From DAOPJM01 sp035399665 (GTDB lineage Bacteria > Bacillota > Clostridia > Christensenellales > CAG-138): a stretch of 8,238 nt of DNA. The stretch covers positions 1 through 8,238 of the forward strand of contig DAOPJM010000058.1 in the NCBI GenBank assembly GCA_035399665.1. Direction: 5' to 3'. The position numbers and the translations under genes are program-made. The notes under the pieces were generated by a model. That model ran no database searches and was not told where the DNA came from. It worked only from the letters and a program-made list of their open reading frames with translations. Below are positions 5,594 through 8,238 of this stretch, piece by piece. Position 1 is the first letter of the stretch. Each line of letters opens with the position of its first letter.

Positions 5594-6463
5594 TTGGATT
5601 TGATATGGGAGAAATTCACTGAGTGGCTCAAAGAAATACTGGTAGGCGGCGTTATGAACAACCTGACCGGCCTCTTTGACAGCGTAAACAACAAGGTCGG
5701 TGAAATCGCAGGTCAGGTCGGCTCGACCCCGCAGGCGTGGAACAGCAGCATATTCAACATGATAAAAACGCTGTCGGATAATGTCATCCTGCCGATAGCC
5801 GGCGTAATCCTGGCTTTCGTAATGACTCTGGAGCTCATTCAACTCATCACGGATAAAAACAACCTCAATGACGTGGACACCTGGATGTTCTTCAAGTGGA
5901 TATTCAAGACTGCATGTGCCGTCTTGATCGTGACAAACACATGGAACATCGTCATGGGGATATTTGAAATGGCGCAAAGTGTCGTGAACAGCGCGTCGGG
6001 CGTTGTGGTCGCCAACACGTCCATCAACCTCGCAGACAACATTGCAAACCTCGAAGCAAGACTCATGGAAATGGAGGTCTGGGAGCTCTTAGGACTGTGG
6101 CTTCAGTCTTTCATCGTCGGTATCACCATGTGGGCTCTGACCATCTGTATTTTCATCATCACCTATGGGCGTATGATTGAGATTTACCTTGTGACCTCCG
6201 TTGCGCCTATTCCTATGGCAACAGCGGTCAACCGCGAATGGGGACAGATGGGTCAAAACTATCTGCGAAGCTTGCTGGCACTGGCGTTTCAGGGCTTTCT
6301 CATTATCGTATGCGTGGCAATCTACGCCGTACTTGTACAGAACATGATTGTCGATGAGGACATCAGCACGGCGATTTGGACGTGCATGGGCTACACGGTG
6401 CTGCTTTGCTTCACGCTGTTCAAGACAGGTTCTCTCGCTAAGGGAATCTTTAACGCACATTGA
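5594..6463 (+). CDS. trbL: TrbL/VirB6-like conjugal transfer membrane protein (CD1112-like)
   Basis: This 289-aa polytopic membrane protein corresponds to the VirB6/TrbL component of the mating channel, as found after Maff2 in Tn1549/CTn elements. After an amphipathic N-terminus (MDLIWEKFTEWLKEIL) come hydrophobic segments at about residues 61-84, 102-123, 164-190, 193-208, 226-248 and 258-278. Between the middle segments lies YGRMIEIYLVTSVAPIPMAT (191-210), which contains the APIP signature usual for this family. Length and topology are normal for the CD1112-type proteins. It would form the cytoplasmic-membrane part of the DNA translocation path, in contact with VirD4 and VirB4. The PrgI gene starts 18 nt after its stop. 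Confidence 0.92.
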   Translation: MDLIWEKFTEWLKEILVGGVMNNLTGLFDSVNNKVGEIAGQVGSTPQAWNSSIFNMIKTLSDNVILPIAGVILAFVMTLELIQLITDKNNLNDVDTWMFFKWIFKTACAVLIVTNTWNIVMGIFEMAQSVVNSASGVVVANTSINLADNIANLEARLMEMEVWELLGLWLQSFIVGITMWALTICIFIITYGRMIEIYLVTSVAPIPMATAVNREWGQMGQNYLRSLLALAFQGFLIIVCVAIYAVLVQNMIVDEDISTAIWTCMGYTVLLCFTLFKTGSLAKGIFNAH

Positions 6464-6481
6464 CGGAGGTGACAACAAAAC

Positions 6482-6922
6482 ATGGCTTATGTACCCGTAC
6501 CCAAAGACCTTAACGCCGTAAAGACGAAGGTCATGCTCAATCTCACAAAGCGGCAGCTCATATGCTTCGGAGCCGGAGCCGCGATAGGCGTACCGCTGTT
6601 CTTCCTGCTCAAAGGCAGCATTGGAACGAGCTCCGCGGTCATCTGCATGATTATTGTCATGCTCCCGTTTTTCCTGCTGGCTATGTATGAAAAGAACGGC
6701 CAGCCGCTTGAAAAGATACTGCGGAATATCATTCAGGTGTATTTTCTGAGACCGAAGCAGCGTTCTTATCAGACAAATAATTTCTATGTCCTGCTTGAAC
6801 GTCAGGATAATTTAGACAAGGAGGTATACCGGATTGTCAACGGCAAAAAAGCTCACCCGCGCGGACAGAAAGCAGATCGAAGCGGCGATAGCACAAGCAA
6901 ACCGCACGGACAGAAAGCATAA
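6482..6922 (+). CDS. prgI: PrgI family protein, T4SS membrane component (146 aa)
   Basis: This small membrane protein matches the PrgI family, the VirB3-like partner of VirB4 in Gram-positive T4SS. It opens with MAYVPVPKDLNAVKTKVMLNLTKRQ, typical for the family. Two membrane segments follow, at about residues 26-43 and 51-69, and then the conserved region ILRNIIQVYFLRPKQRSY (79-96). GGAGG at 6465-6469 precedes the ATG. The last 29 residues (from about 118) are encoded inside the overlap with virB4 and carry a duplicated GQKA, seen as RGQKA and HGQKA. That tail is low in complexity and is probably shaped by the virB4 frame. PrgI and VirB4 are expected to act together at the membrane. Confidence 0.92.
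   Translation: MAYVPVPKDLNAVKTKVMLNLTKRQLICFGAGAAIGVPLFFLLKGSIGTSSAVICMIIVMLPFFLLAMYEKNGQPLEKILRNIIQVYFLRPKQRSYQTNNFYVLLERQDNLDKEVYRIVNGKKAHPRGQKADRSGDSTSKPHGQKA
6818..6824 (+). promoter_or_regulatory. Ribosome binding site for virB4, inside the prgI coding region
   Basis: AAGGAGG at 6818-6824 lies within the prgI reading frame, 9 nt before the virB4 TTG at 6834. This decides the virB4 start and explains the long overlap. Confidence 0.75.
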
Positions 6923-8238
6923 ATCGGCGCAGGACAGTATTCCGTTTCAGCGGATGTTCCCGGACGGTATCTGCCGCGTAACGGACAGCTATTACACCAA
7001 AACCATCCAGTTTCAGGACATCAACTATCAGCTCAACCAGAATGAGGACAAAACCGCCATCTTTGACGGATGGTGCGACTTCCTCAATTATTTCGACAGC
7101 TCTATACGGTTCCAGCTCTCTTTTGTGAATATGTCCGCTACAAAGGACAGCTTCGCAAGAAGCATCACCATTCCCGCGCAGGGCGACGATTTCGATAAAA
7201 TCAGAAGCGAATACACGCAAATGCTTCAAAGTCAGCTCGCCCGGGGAAACAATGGGCTTATCAAGACCAAATATCTCACCTTTGGCGTGGAAGCGGAAAC
7301 GCTGAAAACGGCAAAGCCAAGACTGGAGCGCGTGGAGACTGATATTCTCAATAACTTCAAGCGGCTCGGCGTCAGCGCGGAGGTACTCGACGGCACACAG
7401 CGTCTGGCGCTTATGCACGATATGTTCCACATGAACGAGCCGGAGCCGTTTCGCTTTTCATGGGACTGGCTGGCTCCAACCGGCTTGTCGGTCAAGGACT
7501 TTATCGCACCGTCTTCTTTTGAGTTCTGTTTGGGCAGTACCTTCGGCGTTGGAAATAAGATAGGCTCTGCGTCTTTCCTGCAAATACTCGCGCCGGAGCT
7601 CAACGACCGTATGCTGGCGGATTTCCTCGACATGGAGAGCTCGCTCATCGTCACCATGCACATTCAGTCGGTAGATCAGGTCAAAGCCATCAAGACCATC
7701 AAACGCAAAATCACGGACTTGCAGAAAATGACCATTGAAGAACAGAAAAAGGCTGTCCGCGCCGGGTATGATATGGACATCATCCCTTCCGACCTTGCCA
7801 CCTACGGCACGGAGGCTAAAAAGCTTCTGCAAGACCTCCAGAGCCGTAATGAGCGCATGTTCCTGATGACCTTCATTCTGCTCAATACTGCCGATACGAA
7901 GCAGCAGCTCGACAACAACATCTTTCAGGCGAGCTCCATCGCGCAGAAATACAACTGTGCGCTGACACGCCTTGACTTCCGGCAGGAGGAAGGGCTGATG
8001 AGCAGCCTGCCTCTTGGACTCAACCAAATAGAGATACAGCGGGGCTTGACCACATCGAGCGTCGCTATTTTTGTGCCTTTTACCACCCAGGAGCTGTTTC
8101 AAAACGGCAAGGAAGCTCTGTACTGCGGGATCAACGCCCTGTCAAACAACCTCATCATGGTAGATCGGAAGCTTCTGAAAAACCCAAAAGGGTTGTACTA
8201 TAAAAGAACGGAGGAACAATATATCACAAAAGCAACTA
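6834..8238 (+). CDS. virB4: VirB4-family T4SS ATPase (CD1110-like), N-terminal part, apparently interrupted before Walker A
   Basis: From TTG at 6834 an open frame runs to the window edge (468 codons) in the frame MSTAKKLTRADRKQIEAA. It matches the N-terminal half of the clostridial CD1110-type VirB4: IPFQRMFPDGICRVTD, YYTKTIQFQDINYQL, NEDKTAIFDGWCDFLNYFDSS, and near the end GINALSNNLIMVDRKLLKNP. VirB4 ATPases energise assembly of the mating channel and substrate transfer. In this family the next residues are normally NGLILGTPGSGKS, the Walker A loop. Here the frame reads KGLYYKRTEEQYITKAT instead, from about codon 452-455 (8187-8196). The ATPase centre is therefore missing from this copy as far as it can be read. 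Insertion, rearrangement or assembly junction are all possible. The start overlaps prgI by 89 nt. Confidence 0.9.
   Translation, partial: MSTAKKLTRADRKQIEAAIAQANRTDRKHKSAQDSIPFQRMFPDGICRVTDSYYTKTIQFQDINYQLNQNEDKTAIFDGWCDFLNYFDSSIRFQLSFVNMSATKDSFARSITIPAQGDDFDKIRSEYTQMLQSQLARGNNGLIKTKYLTFGVEAETLKTAKPRLERVETDILNNFKRLGVSAEVLDGTQRLALMHDMFHMNEPEPFRFSWDWLAPTGLSVKDFIAPSSFEFCLGSTFGVGNKIGSASFLQILAPELNDRMLADFLDMESSLIVTMHIQSVDQVKAIKTIKRKITDLQKMTIEEQKKAVRAGYDMDIIPSDLATYGTEAKKLLQDLQSRNERMFLMTFILLNTADTKQQLDNNIFQASSIAQKYNCALTRLDFRQEEGLMSSLPLGLNQIEIQRGLTTSSVAIFVPFTTQELFQNGKEALYCGINALSNNLIMVDRKLLKNPKGLYYKRTEEQYITKAT
8187..8238 (+). mobile_element. Candidate left end of an element inserted in virB4
   Basis: From about 8190 the sequence no longer fits virB4. 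The boundary lies in AACCCAAAAGGGTT (8181-8194), which has 5-bp inverted arms around AAAA. A TATAAA (8200-8205) and a GGAGG (8210-8214) follow within 25 nt. This is the layout expected if a gene of an inserted element starts here. ATA at 8221 followed by codons for SQKQL would be a possible but unusual start. The start of a large serine recombinase gene is one option, but only 18 bases are visible and I cannot confirm it. Confidence 0.3.

Noticed and set aside
6837..8102. Two long open frames on the - strand opposite virB4 (6837-7430 and 7458-8102)
   Set aside because: The + strand encodes a clear VirB4 across the same bases. The antisense translations show no family features.

Overview
The window is part of an integrative conjugative element of a Gram-positive anaerobe. 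It looks most like the Tn1549/CTn-type elements of Clostridia (the C. difficile CTn2/CTn4 style). All genes lie on the + strand. The order PcfB/DUF3801, VirD4, Maff2, TrbL/VirB6-like, PrgI, VirB4 is the usual order of the type IV secretion (T4SS) block in those elements. The roughly even base composition and the style of the secreted proteins (BspA-type N-terminal module, Cys/His knuckle repeats, 'HTDAN..DG..CD.C' motif) suggest a gut clostridium, perhaps Oscillospiraceae or Lachnospiraceae. That placement is inferred.

Region 1 (1-2709) is an accessory block of secreted proteins. Positions 1-32 hold the last codons of an upstream gene whose C-terminus resembles the ends of the next two proteins. 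A stem-loop (64-103) follows, then a 168-aa secreted protein (121-627) and a 689-aa secreted protein (640-2709). The two complete proteins share a C-terminal beta-rich domain. The large one also carries a BspA-like N-terminal module and a long Cys/His repeat stalk. I do not recognise a named function for them. A surface appendage or adhesin serving mating contact is a reasonable hypothesis.

Region 2 (2746-5033) holds PcfB (DUF3801) and the VirD4 coupling ATPase, which overlap by 4 nt. An intrinsic terminator (5065-5091) follows.

Region 3 (5092-5593) is the Maff2 gene with unusual flanks. Upstream are a 14-codon ORF with a strong ribosome binding site and a structured leader. Maff2 itself has no Shine-Dalgarno sequence at normal distance, but a long-range 9-bp stem would bring a remote one to about 10 nt from the ATG. 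Downstream is a 12-bp stem with a GCAA tetraloop, directly before the next ribosome binding site.

Region 4 (5594-8238) holds the TrbL/VirB6-like channel protein, PrgI, and VirB4, which overlaps PrgI by 89 nt. VirB4 reads normally for about 454 codons. It then departs from the family pattern exactly where the Walker A motif (usually NPNGLILGTPGSGKS) should be. The right edge of the window is therefore probably a junction with an inserted element or a rearrangement.

Together the T4SS genes would build the mating channel: VirD4 presents the relaxase-DNA substrate, VirB4 and PrgI power and anchor assembly, TrbL forms the inner-membrane channel, and Maff2 is a small membrane subunit that may be pilin-like. 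The relaxase, oriT and integrase are not in the window.
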